A stretch of 64,000 nucleotides of DNA from Branchiostoma floridae (lineage: Eukaryota > Chordata > Leptocardii > Amphioxiformes > Branchiostomatidae). A model generated the notes under the pieces. It had not been told where the DNA came from and did not search any database. It was given only the letters and a program-made list of their open reading frames with translations. This document shows, in pieces, positions 11,301-22,892 of this stretch. Position numbers and translations under genes: made by a program. The stretch covers positions 29,091,494 through 29,155,493 of the forward strand of contig NC_049980.1 of assembly GCF_000003815.2 (NCBI RefSeq). Direction: 5' to 3'. Position 1 is the stretch's first letter, and each line of letters opens with the position of its first letter.

Positions 11301-14300
11301 TCAAGCTATGAAGAGTTGCTGAGAGATGAGAGGACGTTGACCCAAGAGGTCACTGCCCTTGAGAAGAAGATGGACGCCTGGGCACAGGGTCCTGCGGGGG
11401 TTGCTATGGAAACCAAAGGTGCTAAAACCAAAAACCTGTCTGTCAAAAACAATGTCATGAAGGATCTTCCACCAGAAGTTGCTGCATTTGAGGTGAGTTT
11501 TCCTGTTTGTAGTACATGTAATTCTTGGATTAGAATGCTTGTGTAAGTCTTAGTGTACAATGTAAACCTGTAAATAAAGGAAGGATACACGGTATGAACA
11601 CAATTCCGCAACAGTTGCTGAGTAGGAAAGACTTTGAGTGCTTTGTGAATGTGTGTTTAGTTATTGCATACCTCATTCCAAGCCAGGAGCCCAAATAGGA
11701 ACTGTTGCATTGTCATAAATTTGATGCAGTTCTTATAAGAAGCATGAATGGATGTTGTGTAGTTAGCAACGTTTTTTTTATTGATTAAAGATTGTTTGAG
11801 AAGACTGGTTTATTCTGTTTCTGTTTTCAGACTTTAAGTATATTGTGTACAATGTATGTTTCTTTTTGTTCCAGAGATTCTTGGCTCAAACTGGTGGGCA
11901 TCAAGGTGGATGGGACGACTATGATCACCAGGCATTCCTCAAAACTAGGACCAAGTTCAGGGTAAATAAACATCTCTGTGTTTGACCCAATCGTCTTTTT
12001 TCTAGACTTTTGACAACTCCCTAAAAGTTTTTTCCTCTCATTTTAATCTAAAAATACAACCCACAAGCCTTCAATGCGAATGTTATCTCTGTCAACTTTC
12101 TTCAAGCCAGAAGTGGTCTCTTGCATTGCGCAATGTTGTTATAAAAACACAGAAACTTACATGTATATGCAGTACTTTCCATGTATATTACAAAACTTTG
12201 CATGACTTTGCTGCAACAAACATTTTTAGAATTAATGCCAGTCACCAAAGTATACTTGTCACTTGTGTGTTGTGTGTGTCCAGTATGTTGCCTGTATGTT
12301 CCAGGGTAAGGCTGCCTTTCTTGACGAGGCTGTGCGTGCCTGCCCAGGGAGGACTATAGGAAACGTAAGGCAGCACGAGAGTTGGTACCAGGAGTATACA
12401 ACGCTCAAGGAGAGAAAGAAGGAGGCCATAGCCAACTGGAGAAAAAAGAAAGAGGTTTTGTGTTCTGTTGTTTTCTCTTATGTGCCACATGCATTTCTGA
12501 ATGCATACAGCTGTATGAATGCATTTAACAGCGTTATCAATAGAATTAAGGTTAAGAATATTAACTGAATTTTTGTGTCAGTTATCTGACAGTTTGAAAA
12601 CTTTGAATCCTGTAACCTACAAGATATTGGTGAAAAGAAGTTTTGTCAAAAGTAATGCTTTAGTGATAATGTAAAGACATTCAAATCATTGCTCAAATTT
12701 TTCTCTTCAAAGTTGACAAAACTTTGGATTCTATAAACCTTAACATATTAATTGAAAAGATTGTTTAGCCACAGCAATCCTGTAGTGATAATCATTGTGT
12801 TAAAATTGCAATTTTTTTCTCTCATAGACAGAAAAAGAGGATCTGCTGAAGCAGGCTGATGAGGACAGCAGCAGTGATGATGAAGAGATGCTGACAGCCA
12901 GGAGTAAACAGATGGAGCAGGAGAGGGAGGAGAAGAGGAAACAGCTCAATGCCTGGAAGGTGAGGGTGAAGGGAGGAATGTGATGTTACCATTGATGACA
13001 GGGCTCATAATGAATTTCTTAGAGTAGTGCACAACATAAAATAAAGTGGAACCTAATGGCAAATAGTACTGCCTTTATTCAGGGCTTCAATCTAAAGTAG
13101 TACCTTTATGCAGTTAACCATACACCGATATCCAGGTGCACTCACAGTCAAAAATTAAGTGTACAGCTGCTCTAATTTTGTTGTCCAAAAGCACATGATT
13201 GTGTAACCAGTATTTTTCAACACTGTATGCCTCAACACCCTTCTTTCATTTGTTGTATACAATTCTTTCCCTTATGTTTTCTAAGTTTCAATATCTGTAG
13301 GGTTTCCTACTTGTTCATCTTGAAATGTCTATTAACAATTGCTCAAAAATGTTTGCCAACATAGTAAAAGGACAAACTTTCTGAATGCACTTCCACAGGT
13401 GCAGAAAGAGCTACAAAGGGCCCAAGATGAGGAAAGAAAATTGAAGGAGGAACTCTCCAAAGCCAAGCAGCAAGAGAAGGAAAGAGAGAGACAGGTGTGG
13501 TTTTTTCGTGTGTTCATGAATTTGGGCTATGCCATGAAAAAGGTGTTTGTTCTATCAGAATCACACAAATGTTTCTTGGCAGTTCCCAAGTTTCTTTTGA
13601 TTACTTGTCTATTAGTATTACATGACACTTTCGAACACGCATTTCCAATGTATTACAACTATCTTAAGATGTCACTTTCCTTAAGCACTACAAAAACCTT
13701 CATACCACATGAGTCCTGCAAAACAACATGAATTTACAGTATATTCAATTGTTCACAGGCACTCAAATATTTCAAATTGTCATCCCATAGATCCAAGAGG
13801 ACTCTTCCTAGATTATGACAGTTTGATGTACCATATAGTGATGTGCCAGATAGTGAGTGTAAGATGATTGATGATGTACATGTACACACAGTTGTGAACT
13901 TTGCCTTCCACAGTTCCACTAGAAAGTCATTGTGTGCCCATGTTGTAGGCTGCTGCGATGATGTACCGGATAGTATATGTACCGGAGTGTAAGTTGATTA
14001 GATGGCAATGTTCACAATGGTGTGTACATCACAGTTCCACTTGAACACTCTCTGCCCATGTTGTAGGCTGCAGTGAGAGATTGTGTAAACACAGGCTGAT
14101 TCTGTGCCCATGTTGTAGGCTGCTGTGAGAGATTGTGTAAACACAGGTTAATTCTGTGCCCATGTTGTAGGCTGCTGTGAGAGATTGTGTAAACACAGGC
14201 TAATTCTGTGTCCATGTGTAGGCTGCAGTGAGAGCCCAGGTGGAGGAGTACAGGAGGCAGAGACAGGAGGAGGAGGAGGAGCAGAGGAGGGAGCAGGAGG

Positions 14301-17300
14301 AGAGACACAGGCAGGAGAGAGCCAGGAAACAGGTGATGGGGGCAGAGGAGATGTCCAGGTTCCAGGAAAGGGTGAGATGTCCAGAGGAATCCAACTATTG
14401 ACCTTCCTCCTAACTCCGTAACCAATACAGATTGGGGGTCAAACAGCATCTTCAAAGTCTGGTTAAAAAGTGAATGTGATCTCGAACCATTTTAGTAAAT
14501 CAAAATATGAATTTGATGAACAGTTGAGCTACCCTTTCAATAGAGAACACACCAAGATGCTACATGTATGTCCAGTATTTCAAGCTTCATTCTACTGGAA
14601 AATTTCCATAGATTTTTTTTGACAAGTACCACTTAACATCCTGCAATTCTTTGTACATATGACTCCGCTCTAGTGTACCCGTCAATGATTCAATAGTGCA
14701 AGGTGTAAAGGTGAGGTCAGAGACTAAATATTAGTACTACATGGACAGCTTTTGACCCATTTCTCTCTTGTTTTGTCCTCTTCTGGCTTCCATGCTCGCA
14801 GGATCAGAGAATGGTAGAGGAAAAACTAGCTAAAGAAAAAGCTAGAGAGGAAGCTATGAAGGAGAAAAACAAAAGGTTGGAAAGGCTTAAGGGTCAGGTG
14901 AGTTGATTTCACTTTGTATCCTTGCAGGGTTCAGAATACCACATGCATACATGTATCCAAGTTTGTGTATGTAAACTTGGTGTGGACTGCAAGTACATGT
15001 AATTTCAGACCAAACTTGCACTTTATCCACTTTTACTACCATTAGAAATAACCCACGCACACCAAAAACATGATATCACCAGTACAATTAACCCAAGAAT
15101 CTATTTCAAGCCCTTTCTTGTGTTTGCTATTTATCTTTTCATTGAAGGAGATTTTGCTGAAGAAGTAGACAGAACTACAAAAAGTACAATGTAATCATTA
15201 TGACAATGTTATGTCCAGTTATGGTGGCTGCCTTGATATGTAGATATTACCATGATGGTTGTGTGGGAAAGGAGAAGGAACTTGAATTTGTTTCCCAAGG
15301 TGGAGGTGAAGGTTGAGAGAGACCGCAGCAGACTGTACCAGCCCACTGCACTGTGGAAACAGAGAAACAAGGAGATCGGTCCCAGTGGGGGAGGGAGGGT
15401 GTTGCACATGACACACAGGTGAGTAACATGTCATAGTCACATGATAGTCACATGATGATCACATGGCAGACAGGTGAGTAACATGTGATAGTCACATGAT
15501 GATCATATCTGCATTGCACAGGTGTATGTTTATCACACTGTGCTCCAGTAGACGGGAGGGTGGAGAAGGAATTGCACACCCCTCTTTCACCATAAAAAAA
15601 GTTATGTGCAGGTCAGGCAAACAGGTAAAATGCCTGTCTGCCTGCTCATCTGTCGAATCAACAGGAGAACCATAAAAGATAACTAGTGTTGAAGGTTGCT
15701 TGTATTTCAACACTGGAAGTTCCGTTGTCAGCACTCCCTGTTTCATCTGCTGTAGATTTTTCAGCAAACTGACGGATCAAGACATGGACAGGTATGCAGA
15801 TCGTTACAAACAGGTATATCAAAACAGTGTAGCACAAGATGTTGTTATCCTTCATTCAGGTCATGACAACTTTTCATCATGCTTGTTTTCTTCATCAAAG
15901 AAGCTGTTCACACGTACAGTAGTCTTATGTAGTATGACTAAATAATAAGGTCAGATCAGGTCCACATTCCTCCACTAGTCCACAAGTAAGGAGGTAAAGG
16001 CAAAGCCACAAAAACAACCCTCATAAAGGGGACAACCAGGTCATTGACCCTGTCCTATATAGGACGTATAAATCAACGCTGTTGCTGTTGTCTGTTAAGG
16101 CTTGCTGACCATGGCAATCCCTCAAGGCAAAAACTGAAGGCGACACTGTAGTTAAGGAAAGTAGGATTGAAATCCTGAAAAACACACATAGCTGCAAGAG
16201 GGCAACCATAAAAGAAATAGGGCCAACAGAAAGCAAAAGAATACTGAGGTGAAAATTTGAAGGAAAGATCTTTCTGTTCTAAGTTTTCCTTCAGTACATA
16301 CTAGTACCAAATTCAAATGTAATCTTACATTTTATGATCACTGGCGAAGGAAGGACTTTAGAAAAGGCAGAAGAAAGGGAGGAGGATGGAAACTGCCGAG
16401 GTGACTGGTGATGAACTTGAAAGTAATCTGTGTCTTCCTAAAGTAGACATGCAAATAGCCATGCCCCCTGGTGGCACTTGACCTCGTTGCAACCTGCCAA
16501 AAACATGGAGCCAGAGTTCTGACACTTGGCAGAACATCACATTGTTTCCATAGCTACCACATATTCCTCTGTCTGGCAAAATAAGCAGAGAGATGTCTGC
16601 ATACAAGCAGGCCTGGTCCAACACAAAGACCTTATACAAAACATGTCTGGACTTCAAGATTTCCTGCATAGACAAGAAGTGTTCTCTTGTTGTTTGTATT
16701 TCGGTCCTGTTTTATGCCCCATTCTGACATCACTGCATTGTGTGTTTTAATAGATTATGTCACAAAACAGTCCAATATATGCTGTAAAATGAGAACACTA
16801 TCTACCCGGTACAATACAGTCAATATCTCTCTCTAGCATACATACTTGGAAAAAAATTTCATCCTTATCTTTACATTTGATAATTGTTTAACTTTACTCT
16901 GTCATTTTATCTTCCTCAATCTTACAGCGAAATGTAAATTTTTATATCACATTCACAGTACGAAACATGACTCACAACAGAAGAAGTAAAAGACAAAGCC
17001 AAACTAAGATTGAAGCACAAAGCCACGAGAAGGAAGAGAAATAGATAATAACAATCACAACAGGTCTGAGATAAATGGTTTGGCCTGCAGGGTCATAGGT
17101 CACGAGGGCAGTAATAAATCTGGTGTTGATGCACCTGCTCCTGCTGGGGGAGGATTTCACAGGCAGCAGGCACTGTGGAGGGTAAATTCTCACATTCAGG
17201 CCATAAAACACTGCCTTTAAATACTCTTCAAGCAGGGGTTGATGGGGAAAATCACGGCCTTTTTCTTATATGCCGTTTTTCCGTCAGCTATCCCCACCAA

Positions 17301-18740
17301 AGAACCTCCCTGCCCCTTGTATTTGAGTCTCCGTTCTGGAGCAGAGGCTGGTGGAGATAGCAGACAGAAAAATGAGGCATATAAGAAAAAGGTCGCGATT
17401 TTCCCAGTCAACCTCTGCTTGGAGAGTACCTCCTAAGGAGTACATGTGTATTCTGGGAACAGCCTGTGAGAACTGTACTGTAGTGAGAAGTACTTGTAAT
17501 CTTGAAAAGCACTTGTAAAACAAAGACATATTTTGCATACCTGTGTGTGTGTTTTTTTTACTCTGCCTTTACCAACATCTTCAGTGCTGTACACTTTGCT
17601 GCCATCATATTTATTGCTAGTATGTCCTTTATAGTCCTTTGCCATTTACCTTTTATGCAGTTTCCTTTGATGTGTTGAAGGTTAGACGTCAAAGCAGGGC
17701 TCTAGCCAGCGTCCGTTTTTCCGTCAATTGATGGAAATTTGCTGCGTGTGACGGAAAAATTTCAAAACCAATCCATCAATCTTGATGGACAAATATCCTT
17801 GGTGAAGCTACAGGCGGCTTGGGGACGCCGTAAAAGCCACACACTGTTTGTTTTACTATTGTTATGATTGTTGACAATGTGTGTCGGTGCCCTTTCGCAT
17901 ACGATAATCTCATTAAAAACCCGTTTTTCAAGGTCTCAGTTCAGTTTCTCTAACTCATGGAATAGTGTTTTCGCGACAATGGGAATTGGCTGACGGAAAA
18001 AAAATCGAGCTGGCTAGAGCCCTGCATCAAAGTATAAGATACACCAAATAGCAACCGGATACAATTTTGGAAACGGTCAGACATTTCAGTGTTATCCTTT
18101 GTCAGTGACACTGTCACTGATGAAAGATAACATTGGTCATCTGAAATGTCTGACTGTTTCCAAAATCATATCCAGTTGCTTGAATGATTGCTATTGGACA
18201 AATTTCCTTTGATGTGTTGCCGTTCTGATGTCAGCACAAGGCTTGCCTCCAAAGCGGATGAACAAGGCTGTGTTTGGTACCGCCACTTCTGCAATATATC
18301 AGGGTCATTTTACATTGTGTGGATTGCCCTAGCACCATTCAATCATGTTGTACCCACTGACATGGTATCTGCAAGTGCTCGTACACGTGTGTCCTTGCCC
18401 CAGGGCATACGACTGTATTTGTAGGTATATGATAACTGAAAAGACCCACTAGGGAAGGTCTCTGTCAATGCATCCTCCCATTACTACTACCTAGGACATG
18501 TGAGAACATTTTCTTTGAATGTCATGTCACTGTTGATACAGCAGTTTGAAGTGGACTCAACAAAAGTCTCTGTGCTTTTTGTTAATATGTCAATAGACCT
18601 TTCACAAACTCATCACACTGTGAACGTTTGTTCTGCCTTCCATTGGTTCAGGTTCAAAATCTAAGTGTCAGGAACAGGACTTAATTTGAAGTATTTCTTT
18701 TTATTTCAGAGCTGTTCCCAATTGGAGACAAGGTGTGTAA
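8383..18740 (+). CDS. CCDC112: coiled-coil domain-containing protein 112, complete
   Basis: Fourteen exons join in phase to 495 residues: 8383-8406, 9126-9253, 9537-9658, 10197-10286, 10780-10855, 11306-11492, 11875-11961, 12305-12454, 12828-12959, 13399-13494, 14222-14371, 14802-14897, 15300-15418 and 18710-18740. Vertebrate CCDC112 signatures run in order: IQLKDVKPTPEF, FLAQTGGHQGGWDDYDHQAF, RQHESWYQEYTTLKERKKEA, AEEMSRFQERDQ, DRSRLYQPTALWKQRNKEIG, and a final AVPNWRQGV. Most of the protein is charged coiled coil; exons 10-12 are almost all Glu/Lys/Arg/Gln. The vertebrate protein is reported at centriolar satellites, so a role there is inferred. The start MATAGVGK is short, and the YY1-type site over the ATG supports it. 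The exon 8 donor (gttttg) is weak, and exon 11 is preceded by copied acceptor sites. Confidence 0.92.
9855..10030. mobile_element. foldback MITE in CCDC112 intron 3
   Basis: The block ttttgtgggcattgcccctc with agttgtcaaccaatcagaga is mirrored downstream by ctctgagtggctgacagctg and ggccacgcccacaaaa. Outer ends taccttgca and tgcaagg also pair. The arms are imperfect and I could not fix exact ends. Confidence 0.5.
10883..11060. mobile_element. foldback MITE in CCDC112 intron 5
   Basis: Left arm caaatcagaattcgccaagg is mirrored by ggctggttgaattctgattc on the right, with looser pairing outward (gttcatacca against ccgatgaatgg). It is a short inverted-repeat element; the ends are approximate. Confidence 0.5.
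13940..14235. repeat. tandem copies of the exon-11 splice acceptor
   Basis: The block catgttgtaggctgc(t/a)g(t/c)gagag recurs at about 13939, 14058, 14110 and 14162, in a unit of about 52-55 bases for the last three. The true exon 11 acceptor, catgtgtag|gctgcagtgagag at 14222, is the final member. Each copy keeps the tag|gctgc junction and the first codons, then runs into gattgtgtaaacacagg, which brings an in-frame stop soon after. So the acceptor and exon start of CCDC112 exon 11 have been tandemly duplicated upstream as decoys. Confidence 0.8.
17221..17429. mobile_element. long-arm foldback element in CCDC112 intron 13
   Basis: About 75 bases at each end are inverted copies: actcttcaagcaggggttga with aaaaatcacggcctttttct on the left, mirrored by agaaaaaggtcgcgattttc and caacctctgcttggagagt on the right. 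The interior is about 55 bases. No coding capacity. Confidence 0.65.
17695..18024. mobile_element. hAT-type MITE
   Basis: The ends cagggctctagccagc and gctggctagagccctg are perfect inverted repeats starting CAGGG, as is common in hAT elements. Flanking octamers cgtcaaag (17687-17694) and catcaaag (18025-18032) differ at one base and fit an 8-bp hAT target duplication. The 330-bp body has no transposase. Inner segments (tccgtttttccgtcaa, tgacggaaaa) also pair. Confidence 0.75.
18063..18185. repeat. palindromic repeat with hammerhead-like core
   Basis: The sequence folds on itself: ggtcagacatttcagtgtta is mirrored by gaaatgtctgactgtttcc and related bases. The right half reads cactgatga, a short stem (agat/atct), then gaaa, a hammerhead-ribozyme-like order. 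Relatives occur at about 19462-19550, 36586-36640 (minus) and 54091-54190, all followed by a tccaaaatcatatccagttg-type tail or a variant of it. Confidence 0.55.
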
Positions 18741-19092
18741 GATCCATGCAGCAAGCAAGAAAAGCACACCAAGTTGCAGTGCTTGGGCTGTTTGAGTGTG
18801 GTTGTGCTTGTGTGAACAAGGCACCATTGGAATGAACACGGAGATAAGGAAACATTTGCTGCAATACTATCTAGTGATAGCAGCCAATCTCTTTAAGCCC
18901 CTGTCATACATTCATGGCCTTCCCATGGCTTTGCTCCCACGGCCACTCCCAACCAAGGTCAGCACTGGTTTGGGACTAGTTTGGAATCCAGTCTACTCCA
19001 GAGTCCAGATCCAGTTTGCTCGTATGATACTGTCCAGGAGTATGACTTTCCCAATTTCAATCCTTTTAAATGTAAAGTTGTCTGCATCTTTT
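18741..19092. other. CCDC112 3' untranslated region
   Basis: No coding exon is seen. The 3' untranslated region may continue to the AATAAA at 19764, which would place a MITE (19093-19423) and a hammerhead-like repeat inside it. Confidence 0.4.
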
Positions 19093-19423
19093 AAGCTAAG
19101 GGCACAACCCGCCGTACGTGCAAATACGTGCTGTCTATGTGCCAAAATGTGGGCAATCTTTTGGGATCCGTAAGTGGTAAGTACCGCCTCCGTACAAACT
19201 CGTAGGGAATCCAACAGATTTTGGAACACGCAGACACGGCGTAGAACTTTATGTGCAGGCAAAACTTTGTGTGCTTGCGCAACCGTGCGAGTGACGTGCA
19301 TTGACATACTCCCTCCCTGCTCTTGCCAGTCGTTTCCCACATTTTCAGAAATATGGGGCGGACGTGGCCTCCCAAAAGAAAGTAAGGACAAATCGCACGT
19401 ACGGCGGGATGTGCCCTTAGCTT
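19093..19423. mobile_element. MITE with 29-bp inverted ends
   Basis: The left end aagctaagggcac followed by cccgccgtacgtgc is matched by the complement gcacgtacggcggg and gtgcccttagctt on the right. The body is 331 bp, GC-richer than its surroundings, and has no transposase. A piece of the same family (acaaacccgccgtacgtgca) appears inside the element at 63331-63848. Confidence 0.75.
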
Positions 19424-19461
19424 TGAGCAACCTTCCCCACCAGCTCCCTTGCTGACAGCCA

Positions 19462-19560
19462 ATGGTCAGTGTCACTGATGAAAGATAACAGATGCTATCT
19501 GAAACGTCGGGCCATTTCCAAAATCATATCCAGTTGCTTGAGTAATAGCTTTTTGGCAAT
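19462..19560 (+). repeat. dispersed repeat with hammerhead-like core
   Basis: CTGATGA lies at 19475-19481, a stem agata/tatct pairs 19483-19487 with 19496-19500, and GAAA follows at 19501-19504. Then come acgtcgggcc and the family tail ccaaaatcatatccagttgc. The order matches the conserved core of a hammerhead ribozyme (CUGANGA, stem II, GAAA); the other two stems are not clear. Confidence 0.5.
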
Positions 19561-19763
19561 GATCTGAAGCGGGGTATAGGGAGGCCATGGTTGGCTGTGT
19601 GTGGCAGGGCCTTTGCTTATATTTCATTGCATCAGGTTGGCATATAGTTATGTTACTGATGATCAGTAACCAAAATATATGCTGATAACAGCAATCATAA
19701 CATTGTTTGATATAAACAGAGGATCTCAGGAAAATGATTATGTTATTTGTAAAAACATTGTGC

Positions 19764-19769
19764 AATAAA
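19764..19769 (+). terminator. candidate CCDC112 poly(A) signal
   Basis: AATAAA sits 1.02 kb after the CCDC112 stop in AT-rich DNA, followed by a GT-containing stretch. It is the first strong hexamer on this strand after the gene. Confidence 0.4.
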
Positions 19770-21040
19770 ATGTTTTACTGTGTACATGTCTGTAAATATT
19801 GGTTGTTTTTGATAGAATTACAGAGGGAAATACATGTCAAATAAATTTTGTCAGACAAAGCCATGAAAATGTGCTAAATATACAAACAATTGAACAGTTG
19901 AACCCATTTTGACCTCCACAAAGCTGTTTCATTGTCGAATTTTAGTTATGTTTGAGGGTTATTTTATGATCACGTAAACTGATTGTAAGGTTTTGTAAAC
20001 CTTAGATGTGGAAATACGTGGTTTCTAAGAACATGTCTCACTCACTTTTGTGATAAATGTCTCTTGTGCACGGGATCTGTATAGTTGACATCAACAAAAC
20101 ATATCACTGTTACATGTAATAGTGTATGATACCGGTATTTTTAGTGCACATTGATAATTTGCTAGGTTTTTATGGGAAATTGTTGGTGTAGAAAGTGCAC
20201 TTTCAGCTCTTTACTGTTGTTGGGTGTAGTTTTTTTTAATAAATTTTATTGGAACGTGCCTTTTTTGTATGTTTTGCATCATGTTTGAGAAGAAATTGGG
20301 TCATTTTGTAACCTCAAGCTCCCACATGTCGAAGTAAAATTGATCGGTGCATTTGTGAAAACATTTGTCTTTCTGATTAATGACAAGCCAACTATGGGAA
20401 GGAGACGTCCACAGATAGGGGCAAATACTTGTATGCGCGGCTTTAAATGTCAGAATAGCTGTTGTTCACACACAAGACTTTGAGGCAGTTGTTGGTTGAA
20501 GTTTTGATCTGAATCTAATTCTAAACCAAACATAAACGAGACACGAATGTATCCATTTTGGGTCTGGATTGTCTATGTCCGTGAACGGCTTCTCTGGCCA
20601 GATGGAAACACGGAATTTGATACGTTTTCGGTTGTTACATCTGTGCATGGCGACGAAACAATATCTATTACCTCAGGATTTATCTACAAGTCGTGTTTTG
20701 ATGACGCCACGGGTGAATGGTCTAGGCATGTCATCCACGTGATTTATTCCTGAAGAAAACATCAGACATAAGCCATAACAAGTACAAATAGATTTTGAAC
20801 ATAATTTAGAATAAATCAATATCCGTGTTTGTTCATGCTTATGCATGACGAAAGTTGTTGGGGAGTTGCTATAAATGTGCTTGATGACAACGGCTGTGCT
20901 TAGTACTATTGTTTTTTTTTCACATTTTTCTATTCTATTTTTTGCTGAACGCAAAAAAAAGTCAAAGCTTTCTATTTATCTAAGATATGATGTCAGCCTA
21001 CAGCCATTAGGTTGAGAAATATATATCACTTATATTGATA
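19770..21040. other. AT-rich intergenic DNA, nothing recognised
   Basis: I see no exon-like frame, no inverted element and no RNA gene here. Short open frames lack splice context and resemblance to known proteins. Confidence 0.4.
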
Positions 21041-21041
21041 T

Positions 21042-21302
21042 TCATCAAAGACTTTGGTATATGAGTGTACATGCACATTGTGAAGTATAATTGTCATGTT
21101 GTGTGATTCAAGTAATTATCATACATGCTTTGATATTTAAAACAGGACAAGTGGGTCGGTGTTATCACTATCAAAATAAAAATACCACAAGTGTCTTCAA
21201 CGCGACATCAGTTTGCCGACCAAAGGGCCGGGATAAGATCGGAACTCCGATCAGCTGGGAGGGATTAGAGGTCTTGAGTGTTCGATCTATTACTGTCTTT
21301 CG
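21042..21302. repeat. direct duplication, copy A
   Basis: This segment, from ttcatcaaagactttggtat to gatctattactgt, is repeated at 22651-22892 with scattered substitutions and small indels. The 55 bases at 21215-21269 are identical in both copies and include gggccgggataagatc and a hyphenated palindrome gatcggaactccgatc. The flanks have drifted more than this core, which suggests constraint or gene conversion on the core. Confidence 0.85.
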
Positions 21303-22498
21303 AAAACATTGCCCTTCCCGAAACCCGTTAGTCAATGCATTGACCATCTAAAGTGCCCTTTTGTAAAACTCGTTGTTAATCTCAAAGCAAATGTTTGGAG
21401 CCTGAATCGTTACGTTTTTCCTAGCTAGACGTCTATCTTTCTGTGACAACCACCTCCACAAAGGCCTGTCGCGCGCAGGAAAGGGTAGTTTAGTTAGTTC
21501 CCTTACATCTCCTTGGCGATTAAGGCCTACGATCGTTGTACGGTCAAATACTCATGACATTTTTGGGATAGTCGTTTATGTTTCGCACAAATGTAACTGT
21601 CACAAAGGGCTGTCTTGGCACCTTGCATTTTTTGTTCCGTCACAGCCTGCTTTGAATGTCTTCGACGTCAACATCGCCGAATTATTACGATCTGGCAAGT
21701 AGACAAAAGTCCATAGGACCATCCGCCTATGGTAGAGCAATGTGTGACGACAAACTGTGAGAAACGTGTTCCCATGCAATGACTTGTTTTTACAGTTCAT
21801 GTCGGGTTCACGATGCTGACGAGACGCCTTATTTATTCAGGAAGGCCATGTTGATATAGTTATATGGATGACATTCAGACGCACATAAATATTGTGAGTT
21901 TCCAAAAAAACAATCCGCCATACTGTAAGTAGCTGACAAATGAGCAAACGCATGTCATAAATTGCAAAAGAATGTAAGAAAGAAAAATATGCGAAGGAAC
22001 AAAAATCCACTGAGAATCCCTCGTTCGGTATACCATAATCTGCGTTTAGTCATTTGACCTTTCTGAGCACTTGGTCCGGGCAAGCAGCCCGCGATGATGA
22101 TGATGAGATTTCATAATGAAGGGCATTATTTTGCCAAAAACTTTTGTTCTTCTCACGCTCGCACGACTGAAGGATATCATGATCATTAAGACATGTGCTT
22201 GCAGCTTTCACACTGACCATCCTGTGCTCAAGATATCTTTAGCCGAGGAGAGGCGGGAGTTTATCCTAGTCATTTGATGTAATTACTTAGAACATATCTA
22301 GGGATGCAAGGCCTTTAAATGGCATTCTGATGCTCCAACTAGTGCATATGGTGATCAGGGATAACGTAGGGCAAATCTGTTACTGTTGACGTTGGAGAAC
22401 CAGATTCCCGATGATTAACTGACGACAACCTTTAGCGTGCATAGCAACTGAGCTAAACATGAAAGTTCATCTGTGTTGGCAAATGGCATTATGAAATA

Positions 22499-22557
22499 AC
22501 TAAACTCTACCTAACCAACACTAAGAACTGTCCTTAGTGTTGGTTAGGTTAAGTTTA
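22499..22557. repeat. hairpin-forming inverted repeat
   Basis: ctacctaaccaacactaag is mirrored by cttagtgttggttaggtt with an eight-base loop; taaact and aagttta pair further out. It may be a small foldback element. No coding sequence. Confidence 0.7.
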
Positions 22558-22650
22558 GCCCTTAGATCTTAGACTTTTGGTCCTCCTATGCCGTAAGGCA
22601 TATGCCAGTCATTGGGCAGCTGCAGGAAGTTAATATACCTACATTAATGT

Positions 22651-22892
22651 TCATCAAAGACTTTGGTATATGAATGTACGTGCATATTGTGAAGTATAAC
22701 CATAACGTTTTGTGATATTTAAAACAGGATACGTGAGTAATATCGCGATCAAAATAAAAATGCCACAAGTGTCCAAGTGACATAAACGCGACATCAGCTG
22801 ATTGCCGACCAAAGGGCCGGGATAAGATCGGAACTCCGATCAGCTGGGAGGGATTAGATGTCTCGAGTGTTCGATCTATTACTGTTTTTCTT
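22651..22892. repeat. direct duplication, copy B
   Basis: Second copy of 21042-21302, about 1.6 kb downstream. The invariant 55-base core is at 22804-22858. It sits roughly 0.8 kb before the assembly gap in which the next gene probably starts, so a regulatory role for that gene is possible but untested. Confidence 0.85.

Noticed and set aside
14012..14455. Leucine-rich minus-strand frame of 147 codons
   Set aside because: It is the antisense shadow of the Glu/Arg/Gln-rich CCDC112 exon 11 and its repeat.
18993..19475. Overlapping frames of 120-160 codons on the minus strand
   Set aside because: They lie within the GC-rich MITE at 19093-19423 and its flanks; they contain no transposase motif.
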